From positions 744,001 through 808,000 of the forward strand of contig OY752149.1 in assembly GCA_963573315.1 (NCBI GenBank): a stretch of DNA of 64,000 nt. The letters run 5' to 3'. The position numbers and the translations under genes were made by a program. Below the pieces are notes generated by a model, which was given only the letters and a program-made list of their open reading frames with translations, was not told the DNA's origin and did not search any database. The number at the start of each line of letters is the position of its first letter. Positions within the stretch are counted from its first letter, which is position 1. Below, piece after piece: positions 31,425-45,926 of this stretch. The stretch comes from Entomortierella parvispora. Lineage: Eukaryota > Mortierellomycota > Mortierellomycetes > Mortierellales > Mortierellaceae.

Positions 31425-33777
31425 ATGTACGCATCGCAGCAGAGCACAAGCCTGTTCCTGGGCGGAGAGCGCACCTCGGGACAGACCATCAGAGATCAGA
31501 ATGGTAACGAAAAGCGACACTCCCTTCCACCTCCTCGCAGGTCCCAAGATGCATGACCCTGCCAACAGCAGCTTGTACTCGGGCATATAGGCATATCATG
31601 CATGCTGCCTGTCGTCGATTGGATGTTGCGACGCGCGCGAAAAATGCATCAAAGGACTTGTCAGCGAACGACTCTCAGCATGCCTTTGTTGAAAATGCTC
31701 AAGGATGGCAGTTCATGGGAGAACAAATTACGATCAGATCTCTCGGCATCTCTAGATTGTTAATGCATGCATTCTTTGCCCATTATCTAGTCCTTGCTGC
31801 ATCTTCCATTGCCAACATTGTCAAGACTTCTTTGGGACCCGTTGGTCTGGACAAGATGATTGTCAACGAGATTGGAGTATGTGTCGCTTTTGTCGCGCAA
31901 TGATGTCCCTGATCAGGCGTTGCCACCATTCTGTAGTTAACCTCTTTTCTTTTCTGCTTCCTCGTTGCGACCTTTATCAGGATGTCACCATCACCAACGA
32001 CGGCGCCACTATTCTCAACATGTTGGAGGTGGAGCACCCAGCTGGACGCATTCTGGTTGAGTTGGCTCAGCAACAGGATAAAGAGGTCGGTGATGGCACC
32101 ACATCGGTCGTCATTATTGCCGCCGAGCTCTTGAAGAGGGCCAACGAGCTGGTCAAGAACAAGATCCACCCCACCACCATCATCACAGGATACAGAATGG
32201 CTTCCAGGGAGGCTTGCAACTTCATCGCTGACCAAATGGCCATCAAGGTCGATACTTTGGGCCGTGATTGCCTCGTTAATGCCGCCAAGACCAGCATGTC
32301 CAGCAAGATCATTGGATCGTAAGAACAAACTCATTACAGCAAGGGGTTCAATGATATAGTGTCTTCAGAGGCAGAAAGTCCAAGGGTCTAACGCTCCAAT
32401 GCTTCTTATTTCCTTTCCTAGCCACGATGAGTTTTTCTCAAACATGGTCGTTGATGCTATGTTGGCTGTCAAGTCCACTAACAGCCGTGGCGAACACAAA
32501 TATCCTGTCAAGGCTGTCAACATCTTGAAGGCACACGGAAAGAGTGCTACCGAGTCGAGTTTGATCAAGGGATACGCTCTCAACTGCACAGTTGCCAGTC
32601 AGGCTATGAAGACCAAGGTCACCAATGCCAAGATTGCATGCTTGGATATCAACCTCCAGAAGGTCCGCATGAACTTGGGCGTCCATATTATGGTGGATGA
32701 CCCTGATAAACTTGAAGATATCCGCAAGAGGTAACACGGTCATTGTTAATAACGAGATGCTGACATCATGAAACTGAGGCGTCAGATGAACTCATACTAA
32801 CTGATGCACTCCAATCTTTCCAGAGAGAGCGATATCACAACGGAGCGTATCCAGAAGATTCTCGCAACTGGAGCCAACGTTATTTTGACGACTAAGGGTA
32901 TTGATGATATGTGCTTGAAGTTGTTTGTCGAAGCTGGTGCTATGGCCGTTCGTCGCTGCAAGAAGGAGGATCTCCGTCGCATTGCCAAGGCTACTGGTGC
33001 CACCTTGATCTCGACTCTTGCCAACTTGGAAGGCGAGGAGACTTATGACGCTTCGTACTTGGGATATGCCGAGGAGGTTGTTCAGGAGAGAATCTCTGAT
33101 GATGAATGCATCTTGGTTAAGGGTACCAAGGCCCAGTCATCTGCCTCGATCATTCTTCGTGGAGCCAACGATTTCATGCTGGATGAGATGGAGCGCTCTT
33201 TGCATGATTCCTTGTGCGTAGTCAAGCGCACGTTGGAGAGTGGAAGCGTTGTTCCTGGAGGAGGAGCTGTTGAGACTGCGTTGAACATTTACCTCGAGAA
33301 GTTTGCCACCACTTTGGTAAGTGACGTCCTTGGGAACGGGCGAAGAGCTGTCGACTACTATGAGCAACCACGAAAATCTTGCCCGAGACTTGAGCTAATC
33401 ATCTATTCTTTGGCCATTCTATGTAGGGTTCTCGTGAGCAATTGGCCATTGCCGAGTTTGCCAGTGCCCTTTTGGTTATCCCCAAGACTTTGGCCGTCAA
33501 CGCTGCCAAGGATTCTACTGACCTTGTTGCAACCCTTCGTGTCTACCACAACGCTTCGCAGACTGACAAGTCGCGTGAGGGCTTTAAGTGGTACGGTCTT
33601 GACCTGATCAAGGGTGAGGTTCGCGATAATGTCCATGCTGGTGTCCTTGAGCCTGCTCTGTCCAAGATCCGTGCTTTGCGATCCGCCACCGAGACTGCCT
33701 TGTCGATCCTCCGTATTGATGACATGATCACGGTTGCACCCGAGCAGCGTGAGCAGGATGATGGTCACGGCCATTAA
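31425..33777 (+). CDS. CCT1: T-complex protein 1 subunit alpha (CCT1)
   Basis: Exons: 31425-31503, 31791-31876, 31981-32318, 32422-32730, 32824-33316 and 33427-33777, giving 551 residues (human 556). The N-terminus [20 protein letters not shown] and the ATP-binding motifs ([27 protein letters not shown]) are those of the alpha subunit of the eight-membered cytosolic chaperonin. The apical domain and the conserved VVPGGGAVE segment are intact. The ring folds actin, tubulin and WD40 proteins. The C-terminus ends in a Gly/His-rich tail (DDGHGH). Intron 1 is 287 nt, the others about 90-110 nt. This is the last intact gene before a block of broken genes. Confidence 0.96.
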
Positions 33778-34173
33778 GCCATTATCCATGTTAGAGAAGC
33801 AGCCTTGTTTGTCAGCAGTGATTGCAGAGATAGCAAGGGCGTGCAGGAGCAGGAGCAGGAGCCTTTTTCTTTTATATTTCGTGTCCATATTATCGCATCC
33901 ATTTTTCAAGTAAAAGATGTCACAAAGATGTTTTCTTAATATTATTTTTCGGGTCAAGGTATCACAGTTCCTGTGGTGTCGGGTATCACAAGTGAGCTCG
34001 TACCTCAGTGACACAACCAGCCCGACCTCGACCAGAGAACGATCCTCTTGGCCAGCGGGTTTACCTTGAGCAAAGACTGGGCCTTTCTGGCCTCCACTTT
34101 CCTCACTGATATGACGAAAGCTTTGCAAACGCAAGTAAAGAAGGAAGGCGCACAAATTCCATATAGCGAGTCA

Positions 34174-34610
34174 TCAATACACACGACGATCATTTTTTGT
34201 TGTAGTGCTTCTTGAACAAAGGATGGTGCTCCTTCTTGTATATTCAATGTAGGCCATCTGGTCACCGCCATTCAAATTCTTTAAACCACCCACTGTCGTC
34301 TTGACACCGTGCGATCCACCTGCGAGGTTGGTACCTGCGGCCCAAAACAAATCTGCCGCCTGCTCCACTTAGCCGCGAAGTTTTGCCCTTCATGTCATCC
34401 GTGTCGTGCTCAACATCTTCGTTTAGGTCCACTTCGGGTCTCCTGAGCAAATTTCACTTTCTGTAAAAGTGAAATTTGCTCCGCTGGTCTAGAGTATGCC
34501 AAGTCTTGCACCTGGTCCATACCATTCAATTTGGCAATCACCTTGAACGTGTAGCCCCAGTCGATCTTAGATTTTGCTGTCTCTTGGTCGAGCAATACAT
34601 TCCTTGCGTG
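34174..34610 (-). pseudogene. Relic of unknown protein, split across three frames
   Basis: Three overlapping minus-strand segments look coding but sit in different frames: 34595-34440 (KIDWGYTFKVIAKLNGMDQV), ~34450-34385 (PEVDLNEDVEHDTDDMKGKT), and 34368-34174 (AADLFWAAGTNLAGGSHGVK). Either one or two short introns or frameshifts separate them. I found no convincing splice sites, so I favour a broken gene. I do not recognise the family. A perfect hairpin sits inside the first segment. Confidence 0.4.
34445..34481. repeat. Perfect 16-bp inverted repeat with 5-nt loop
   Basis: GAGCAAATTTCACTTT at 34445-34460 is the exact reverse complement of 34466-34481, with loop CTGTA. It lies within the coding-like relic, so it probably arose by template switching rather than as a terminator. 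Confidence 0.9.
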
Positions 34611-34888
34611 TCCTTGGAACCAAAGAGAGAGAGACGCCGGGAAGATTGAGAAGTAGAGAAAATAGGAGAGTATAGCAATGAAGAAGAGGCGTGATGGCGC
34701 GCGCTCCTCTCCTTTTACTCTTTCTTTATTTTTGAAAAAAAAAAAGTTGTGAGTGCCTTTCTTATCTCCAAAGCCAATACATCCACATTACCCTCTAGCC
34801 CCTCATGAGCGAGGAGAAAGAGCGGTTTTTAACTGGGGGAGAAGGCAAGAAATGCTGTTGCGACCAGGCGGCGTCACCAATTGTAAAA

Positions 34889-37826
34889 TCAAAGTTGAAT
34901 ATCTCTGACATACTCATGTACTGTCTCAATGCCTTCCACAGGGCGCACAAGGACGCGTGCACCCCCAATGGCCATAAAGACATATCCTTGCAAGCCGTCG
35001 AGTCCAGGTTGAATGTTGACTCGACTGTCGAGGACTCCGGAAGAGCGATAAGTTTGCGCTTTGCCCTGTGCTATGGTCTTCATATAGCGCTGCAATTGAT
35101 CAACACCAGCTTCCATGATGGACTCCAAGGTCACCGTTATCCTTGCGTTATCCACCGCGGACCAATATGAATACTTCCTGGAAAGCAAGCTGGACTCGTC
35201 TTCTCTCAAGAGCTTTCCATGCAAGCTCTTTACTTCCTCGAAGGTAGGTTTTTGGCTTATGGCCCCCTGCCAGAGACCCTCCAAAGTGGCATTCTTCTGT
35301 TCCATCACAACGCACGTCTGATCTTCCCCGGTTGCATTAGCTTTTTGCGGGATGAAAATATAACAAATCTGAAGCGACCGTTTCCAGGCTCTTTCGATCC
35401 ATCAACCACAAGACGAAGCTCGGGTATGCGATTGCTTGGGTCATCCAACAGAAGTTCGACGACACCTTGAAACACATCCTCATTCGCTGACTTCAATGAT
35501 CTTTCACTTCTTGTCTTAAAGAAGTTCTCCAGAAACTTGCAGAAGTCCTTTGTGCTACCCGCCTTAAGATTTCTGATTGCAGAGGCCATAAGAGCACTTA
35601 TCATCTCTTGAGAGCGCAAAAAAGCTGCAACCCTACCTAGGACCTTGACAGTAAAAGCTCTTGTTAAAAATGCGTTTTTCTGATCATTTTAGGTTAACGG
35701 TATGTCGACATGTTACTTACTTCCGACTTTATAATATCATTCGGGACTCGTAGCGACCCGTCTCGAGAGGAGGTCAGGACTCCGAGATAGTAGAGGAGAG
35801 ACCAGGTAATATCTCTGTCCTTTCCCATTGAGAGCAACTCAGAAGAACCAAATCCTGTCATGATTTTCGACTTGACGGATTTGGAGATAATCAACTCGAC
35901 AAGGTCATTCATCGAGAACTCTCCCACGTCAGAGACAGACTTCAGGATTGTTGCAGAATGGACAGCAGTTGATTCTTCAGGCTTGGAAACGAATCCCTCG
36001 CTTCGAAGTTTGCTGAGATAATGGAAAATCAATTGGGGATTATACACGAGGGGGATTATATACGAGGGGGATCGAGCTGGAGTTGGCATTGCTAGAATCT
36101 ACAAAGCAATAACCATTGTATAACCTCTGCATCGAGTGCACTATTGGCTCTGCGTCTCGCTCATTCTTGTCAAGATAATGTTTCACGATGGCCTCGACCT
36201 CGCTCTCTTTGAATCCACATAAGCCATGCAAGCTGCGCTCATTCGAAACAATGGCAGTTGCGGTCAGTGGGCTGATGCCTGCGCGGAAAGCTGGTGTGAC
36301 GCCGGTCAGAAAATATTTGCTGATGACCACACCGTGATCGTTCATGCTCGCTTTCAAGCACCCTTCCTTGAGAATGGAAAAGAGATTCAAATTGAAGAAT
36401 GACTCAACCACTTGGACCCTTTTCAGAGTGTCTCTTGCCAGTCCAGTGTTGCCACCTGGGAACGCGCTGTTGTTGGCTGGGGCATCGTATTCATCGACTC
36501 ATACAAAGAGGCTTTGGCCCTGTGTTCCAACCCAAGACTGAAGCGTAAATCAATGATAAACACTTGAGAGGAATATCTGTACGGATAGATGAAGGCTATA
36601 GACTTACCAGGAGGTTATCCAAAGACTGAGAAGCACTTTCATTGACTATGATCCAGTTCTTCTCCGGATGACCTAGTTCTGTGTCGTATTTTTGAAGAAA
36701 CCGCTTTAGCACGCCATTGATCCTTTCGTTGAAGCTAGCCCTTATCTGATCCAATGAACCGGTGATATCAATTGTCAAAAGATCAAACTTGAGAACCAGG
36801 TGCTTGTTTTTGCTGCCCGTTGGGTTTTTTCCGATGTAGAGAGGGCCGAACAGATCGTCGAAAATTCCGGCATTACGAACATCATAGTACGCGCAGAGCA
36901 AGTCGAGGAATGCCGACTTCCCAAATCGACGCGGCCGGAGAAAAGTAACATAGTAATTGGCGTCTTCTTTTTCCAGTGCTTCGATGTAAGGCGACTTATC
37001 AGCGAATAGCATCCCGGCTGTAATACGCCAGCTAAAGAAGCTTGGGCGGTTGCGCGGTATTTTGACCTATGGTATCGAACAGAGATCAATAACAATGTCA
37101 CAGCTGAAAGAACAAATCAAACAAACAAAATTCATACCTGCTGATTGTGATCCGATCTGCTTTCGTCTGCGGTCGTCTGGAGTATTCTCGTCTCAAACGC
37201 TTGCGGCACCTAAGATCTTCAGGAACTTGGGCGAAATCTCAGGTTCAGGTTCCCGGCCTCGTTTTGGCGCTGGACAATGGCGAGGTGCATGTCAAAGGTT
37301 TGGATTAGGAAAACACGCGTACTTGTTGTACATAGCAGTGAGATTAAAAAACAATAGGGCAGCCTTTCACAAAGCCGATGCATACCTTGCCCTAGCAATT
37401 TGACGACGATGTGAATGAAACCCTCCGCTGCGCCTTCCGGGAACAGGAACCGGAGACTTCGCAGTGCACTCAGTTTGTTTTCATTGTTAAGGCCTCCGAA
37501 AACACTGCCCATTTGTTCCTTGGATGCATCTTCAGGGATTATCACTTGCCAGAGGTTGAGGTTTCTGGACGGTGTGTCGAGTTTCTGTTCATCGTTGATG
37601 ATTCTCTTCCTGAGTGCATCGACACTCGCGTTCCAAGGAACAGAGCCAGCGAATAGATTAGGCTCGTCTTCTCCATCAATAACACAGACTAGAGTGATGT
37701 CAGGTATGGCCGATGGAGGGGCAATTGGCTGCGAGGATGTATCCACCGTGGGGGGAATGGCCTGTAGTACTCTGTAATTGGTCTGAGATCCCTGTGCGAG
37801 ATGGTCACTTGATGATGTCGGGTAGT
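34889..37826 (-). pseudogene. Crinkler-type (CRN header, P-loop NTPase, REase-like) effector pseudogene
   Basis: From the 5' end: an exon ending at 37386 carries a ubiquitin-like CRN header (LVCVIDGEDEPN, NLNLWQVIIPED). A second exon from 37269 has a basic segment. The exon 37072-36608 begins the AAA-ATPase-like/DUF1703 domain (FLRPRRFGKSAFLDLL, a degenerate P-loop region), which continues after a short intron with VDEYDAP (Walker B). A C-terminal PD-(D/E)XK-like nuclease follows (GVDQLQRYMKTI, MAIGGARVLV). Lesions: a frame change near 37195; a TGA at 36499-36501 directly before VDEYDAP; a 16-bp tandem duplication at 36035-36066 that shifts frame; another frame change near 35360-35370. Intact relatives are secreted or self-acting effectors in fungi and oomycetes. 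This copy should not make a full protein. Confidence 0.75.
36035..36066 (-). repeat. 16-bp tandem duplication inside the Crinkler-type pseudogene
   Basis: Units 36035-36050 and 36051-36066 differ by one base. Reading a single unit keeps the frame of the NTPase domain, while two units break it, so the duplication is an inactivating lesion. The single mismatch shows it is not an assembly stutter. Confidence 0.8.
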
Positions 37827-38164
37827 CCTATCCCTTTCATCGGAGACGAAATGGATGGTATTGCAGGTTGTGAATGTGAACAATAGGTTGTTTCCTTTTG
37901 TCGGTTCCGGTGTTTCGTGTTTTGACATTGATCTGCTTGGACTTGTCGTTGGATCCAACTGTGGTGCGTTCCTGCAGATCGCTGGTAGACGGGCAGAACA
38001 AGAGAGCTGGGCAACAGAGTCGTCCCGTCGACCGAGGGCCGCTCACTTTTGAGTTGTATATAAGGAACATTAAAACACGAACATTACGGACAGGTTCTTA
38101 CGATTTTTTTTTGGCAGTTGCGCGAGTGTTGTACACCCAGAAACAGCGAATACCCTCTAGAGTG
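37827..38164. other. Gap between two pseudogenes
   Basis: No supported gene. A minus-strand stretch at 37840-37990 is open (INVKTRNTGTDKRKQPIVHI) and might be an upstream exon of the Crinkler-type pseudogene. A TATATAAG lies at 38057-38064 on the plus strand. Confidence 0.3.
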
Positions 38165-38618
38165 AAGTGATGTTGCCGTAGCGGCTTGGTTGCACCAGAT
38201 CTGCATTCAAAAGGGAGTAAGCTCTCAGGCCAGTCACCTCAACCAGACACAAGGGACAAATGTCAGAGACTCAGAGGGAATCGACGTTTTACCTTCTCCA
38301 AGACTAGCGCAGGCGTTCTTGCTATCCTCGTACGTTCTGGGCTTTGACAAAAGGATCACTGGGTACTTTGGGGTCTTTTGGGTCGACATCATTGCCAAGC
38401 AAGATATGAGCTCCACCCAGGGTGCTCGCAGATGGCGCGTTTTGGACAAGATCTGCTGCAGCACGGACATTGTCTCTTAGTTCCTGAGCTGATGTATCGA
38501 GGGCTGGGAAATGGATTACAGATTGAGGTTAGACAGGGTAGTAAAGAAGGGGGGAGGCCTCCACCATGGAGACCAAAGTGACCACTGTGATGGACAAGTA
38601 GGATGGAAAGAGAACCAT
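38165..38618 (-). pseudogene. Broken gene for a small secreted protein
   Basis: The ATG at 38618 opens MVLFPSYLSITVVTLVSMVEA, a clear signal peptide with a small-residue cleavage context. Downstream, the coding-like sequence DNVRAAADLVQNAPSAS and AHILLGNDVDPKD lies in one frame, and YEDSKNACASLGE in another, with no intron between them, implying a one-base indel near 38315. A further exon starts after an intron whose acceptor ends at about 38202 and stops at TAG (38165-38167). The short Cys-containing motif resembles the N-terminal part of larger secreted proteins of these fungi, but I cannot name the family. The promoter is still present. Confidence 0.5.
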
Positions 38619-38680
38619 TGTCGTTGAAAAGGGGGGGGGGGGGAAGGGGATGATGAGGAGTTTGGTTACGGCCCCGGTTT

Positions 38681-38688
38681 CTTTATAG
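38681..38688 (-). promoter_or_regulatory. TATA box (CTATAAAG) of the secreted-protein pseudogene
   Basis: On the minus strand this element lies ~65 bp upstream of the ATG at 38618, with a run of 12 C residues (G on the plus strand, 38631-38642) between them. Retention of the promoter suggests the gene died recently or is still transcribed. Confidence 0.5.
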
Positions 38689-39035
38689 TCGCAGCATCAC
38701 CCTTCCGTATTGTTACCAAAAACTGGATTGTCCTCTGCACATCATACCTCATACCTCATGAGACTCTGCCGGCTCTAACAACACCGGATTGCCGGGTGGC
38801 CGGGTCTCAAGATCGTCGCTGGTGGCTGTGGCTCGAGACCACCAAAAAAAACCGGATTGGCATTCCTCATCAAGAGTCAAGCAGTATTTTGCTGAGGCGA
38901 TTTGATTGGATGCAGCAATATTTTATTGAGGGGAAGCAGCCCCATCAAGGATCCTCTTTTTTTTCTTTTTTTGATAGGGCGGGTTTTTTTTCTAATAATA
39001 TACCGGAATTTTACAATGGTGCCTGCCTCATCTTT

Positions 39036-42000
39036 CTAAACGCTAGCTTCGCTGGCTGCTCGTCTAAAGCTCAACGCGCCAAGAAGACTGTTGCGATTGG
39101 ACTGTGTGCGCTTCAGCTTTGCGCCCTCGGAGCCGTCGTTCGCAACCATGAACTTGCGTGTTCCATAAAGACTTGTCACTGGCGCACTCGGAACAACGCC
39201 TGCATTGGCCGCCTTCTCGCTTGGCCAGCCCTTGCGGACCATGGCTGCAGGCCTGGCAGATGTAGTTGACTCGGACTGGTTCGAGTGTTGTGTATCGGAA
39301 CTTCCGCGACGCACAGGCAAGCGGGTGCCGTTCGTGGAATAGTAACTCTCGACAGAGTCGCCCGATCCACGGCGGCTCTCCAGTTGGGGTGAGATCATCC
39401 CACCCTCACCGAGGCCAAACATCTCGGAAACAGGTGTCATCTGGGCGGAAACCCTGGGAGAAGGCGAATCAGAGCGAGCAGTCATCAAGCTCAACATGGC
39501 GACCTCGTTCATTGACTTGCGCATGCTACGACCCCGGTTCTTCTTGTTCTCGTTGGCCGCCTCGAACGCCGCGTTCATCTCAAGCTCCTTGACCTTTTCT
39601 TGGAGTGTATGACGTTCAACTTGACCCTCGAGCCAAAGACGCTTCGTCTCCTCAAACTGCTGACGAATCAAGTTCAGCTGCTTCTCGAACTGGTCACGCT
39701 CATGGCGGGTGGCATCGATTTCCATGGCCATCGTCATCTTTGTCTGCTGAAGGACCATCTGCTGATCTTGAAGCATCGTCACAGCCTCCTTGCAGTCGAT
39801 CAATATCCGATCCATGGTCTGATTCTTGACTCGCTGCGACTCGACCTCGTTCATGGCCTCCAACACAGAGACCTTGGCATGGACCAACTCGGCGGTGACG
39901 TGAGCCAACTCGCGTTCCGATTGCTCCAGTCGGCTTGACAGATCATCTTGACCGACATTCAAGGAAGAAATCGACAAGACCTCGTCCTGAGAGTGTCTCG
40001 ACCAGTTCAAGCTCTCTCGTTCCATCTTGCCGTCCTCGTTTGTAATCGTCCTTGGTGAAGCCATTGCGGAGTAAGCCGTGTCGCTATTGCTGATCACTGA
40101 GGGAGAGGTTGCGCTCATCATGGAGGCCCGATTCTGTTGGCGCTCCATGTCCGAGATCTTTTTGCGGAGGCTTTCAATCTCTTGCAAGTGCTCCGTCTTT
40201 TCCATCTTGGCTGTGACAAGTCCCTCAGTGACCTCCACATGGTCCTTTTGCAATATCGACAGAGCCTTTGCAAGATCCTGGATCTGCTCTAAAAGCATCG
40301 CATCCTGACCATAGGTCGACATGCGGTTGCTCTTGTTTGAAGGCATGGCGCTGACAGGCTCTGGTGTTTCGTCATCACTGCTGCTGGAGCTACTGCCGTT
40401 CAACAACAAACTTGCTGTCGAGCCAAATGAGGCGGCGATGGAAAGTCGACTACCAGCACGGCCCAGCTTGGGCTTTGTCTCCTTGCTCGCGGTTGTCGTA
40501 GCAACAGCAGTGCCCTTCTTCTTTTCCTCAGATCCGGTCTTTGTGTAACCAAACCGATCACGGAACCGCTTACTCGTCACCTCCTCTGTACGCTTCTGTT
40601 GATCCTCCAATTCCGCCAGGTATGTCATGGCAAGAGCATCCAACTTTTCCTTTGAGATCTCGGAAGAAAGTTCCATTGCGTCGCGGATGACCTCCCCTGC
40701 GTTGTCGTCATAAATGTCGTACAGTTTGGAGGACAGAACCTCGAGAAGATCCTCAAACTCTTGCAGCTGCATCAACTTTTCCTCGTTCTTCTTCAAGAAT
40801 GCCACTGCCACCCGCATGATGGTCTCTGGGGCTCCCTCCGTAAAGACGACGTCATAGATTCGGAGAACCAAGGGGAGAGGATAGGTATAGGCAAACAGGG
40901 AAAGGAACCACTGTGAAGCATACATGGCAGCATGAATCGAGTGGAAGGAGAGATGGGCATGAAGCATGGGCAGGTGTTCCGACAGCAGAGCTGAGAACTG
41001 GTATAGGCGAAGCTGAAGTCCCTCCATGTTGAGTGTAAACATTGTTCTCATGTCATAAGTCTCCATCAGACGAACAAATACACAGAATGCCTCTTTCTCA
41101 TCCATCTATTGAATATTCAAGCAAATTCGATACCAATTATTAGTGAGTCGAGCATTTTGTTTTCTTTTGACAGATAAACGTCATGGAGAGTAGGAATGAG
41201 GGAGAGAGGAGGGAGACGACAAGGAGAGAAGCATGCATGCATGCATGAAGTGCATTGACTATGACCTCTAGAACATTTCACCCATGATAGCCAGATAGAA
41301 TCAATATCGCCGTAGCCCAAGATCTTGCTTACATTCATGAGCAGAGGTCCGACCAAGAATCCGAGACCCTGGCAGTATCCCACATGAGGATCGTAGATAG
41401 AATAGGCCTTTAGGACATTTTTGAGCATGGTCTGTCCCTTTCCGCCTTCCTCCTTGAACATGTCAACTTGAGGGAATGTCCGGGCCAAGTCTCTCTGGAT
41501 GATACGCTCATAGGGCGAAGGCTCCTTCAAAAGTCGGCTGTAAAGAGTCTCCAGATGGGTCGACGATGCCTGGGACATGGACTGCCAGATCAAGCCACGA
41601 AGTTTTGAGGGAAGGCCTTGGCGAACTCGGGCAGAGAGAAGATGGGGCAACTTGCTGGCCACGGCGGTGTAGTCCTGAACGAGCATTCCCCAAAACTCCC
41701 AGTCGATTTCCTCGTCTCCTGCCTGGGGCTCCATCAAGGATGCTCTGATGGGGTCGACAGTCTGTGAATTGGGACTGTTGAGATGGCTAGAATCGGCAAT
41801 GAGGCGATGAAGAGTATCGAGGTTGCCCTTGAGAACATTGGACTCGATGCAGACCGACTTTGGGTCTGTGTCCAACAATCCGTTCTGTCTCTCCAGTCTC
41901 GCCAAAAGATATGATGTCGACTCCTGACAAATGAATAGTAGTAGATAAAAAGAAAAGTGTCAATCTCATGGAGGGAGAGGTTTTCTCGACTTCTTTCGTG

Positions 42001-42508
42001 GGCTGCAAAACATCTCTTTTTAGCGTTACCTGTGGTGGCAGCATGTTGTTCTGCTCCTCCAGCTTGTGCAAAAGATCCGTGTCGACGGTGCTCGAGGACC
42101 GATTGTGGGCATCCTTCAGTTTTGCGAAATGGTTTTTTGGCTGAGGAAGAAGGAATCCCAAGGTTGTGCTTCTGCAAAGTCGGGCTCGGTCGCTCGCTGC
42201 CGCTGCCGCTGCTGCGGAGGAAACAGACGAGAGGTATGATGTGGAGGAGGTTGCAGATAGACTGGTCTTGCTATTCAGATCCAAGCCCTGGGAGAGCGAC
42301 TCTGAGGAGGCACTGTCAAGGATTTCATCGAGCATTCTCTTGAACGACGCGACGTGATCTTCCTCTTCGTGAGGCTTTGGTGAAGTATAGGCGGAGAGTG
42401 ATGGCACCGTCGATGATTTTCCGGGCTTTCGGGTCGATAAAGAAGAAGAAGGAATAGAAGCTGTTGGTGGCAGGGGGGGTAATGATGGACTTGTGTTTTT
42501 CGAGTTGA
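39036..42508 (-). CDS. TBC-domain Rab GTPase-activating protein (Gyp5/EVI5 type), 5' end missing
   Basis: Exons read on minus: 42508-42030, 41923-41333 and 41105-39036, together 1045 residues. At least one earlier exon is missing, and its likely place is in or beyond the N gap. Order: Ser/Ala-rich N-terminal region (AAAAAAA tract), a short amphipathic segment (LHKLEEQNNMLPPQ), then the TBC domain with RQGLPSKLRGLIW, the arginine finger IQRDLAR and the glutamine finger YCQGLGFLVGPLL. After the TBC domain come a basic linker, Ser/Thr-rich stretches and a long coiled coil (about 250 residues, rich in Glu/Gln/Leu), as in Gyp5 and EVI5. Both catalytic fingers are present, so it should stimulate GTP hydrolysis by a Rab at Golgi or endosomal membranes. 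Confidence 0.88.
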
Positions 42509-42686
42509 CTATTTGAGCAAAGGGCAGCAAGAGCGAGGGGGTTAGCACCGGCGTGTTGGTTGAATGACCCCTCTTTCCAGTATGAAGAGTCTGCTCTGGG
42601 TGAGTTTTGTTCAGTGCAGAGGGTCGAGTCTGAATGGGGATGGAGGGAAAGCGGAAGAGAGAGAATGATGATCCGCACGCGCATCC

Positions 42687-42886
42687 NNNNNNNNNNNNNN
42701 NNNNNNNNNNNNNNNNNNNNNNNNNNNNNNNNNNNNNNNNNNNNNNNNNNNNNNNNNNNNNNNNNNNNNNNNNNNNNNNNNNNNNNNNNNNNNNNNNNNN
42801 NNNNNNNNNNNNNNNNNNNNNNNNNNNNNNNNNNNNNNNNNNNNNNNNNNNNNNNNNNNNNNNNNNNNNNNNNNNNNNNNNNNNNN
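42687..42886. other. Assembly gap (200 N)
   Basis: Exactly 200 undetermined bases separate the RabGAP 5' region from a GA repeat. The length is probably a placeholder. Confidence 0.99.
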
Positions 42887-45926
<3,040 letters not shown>

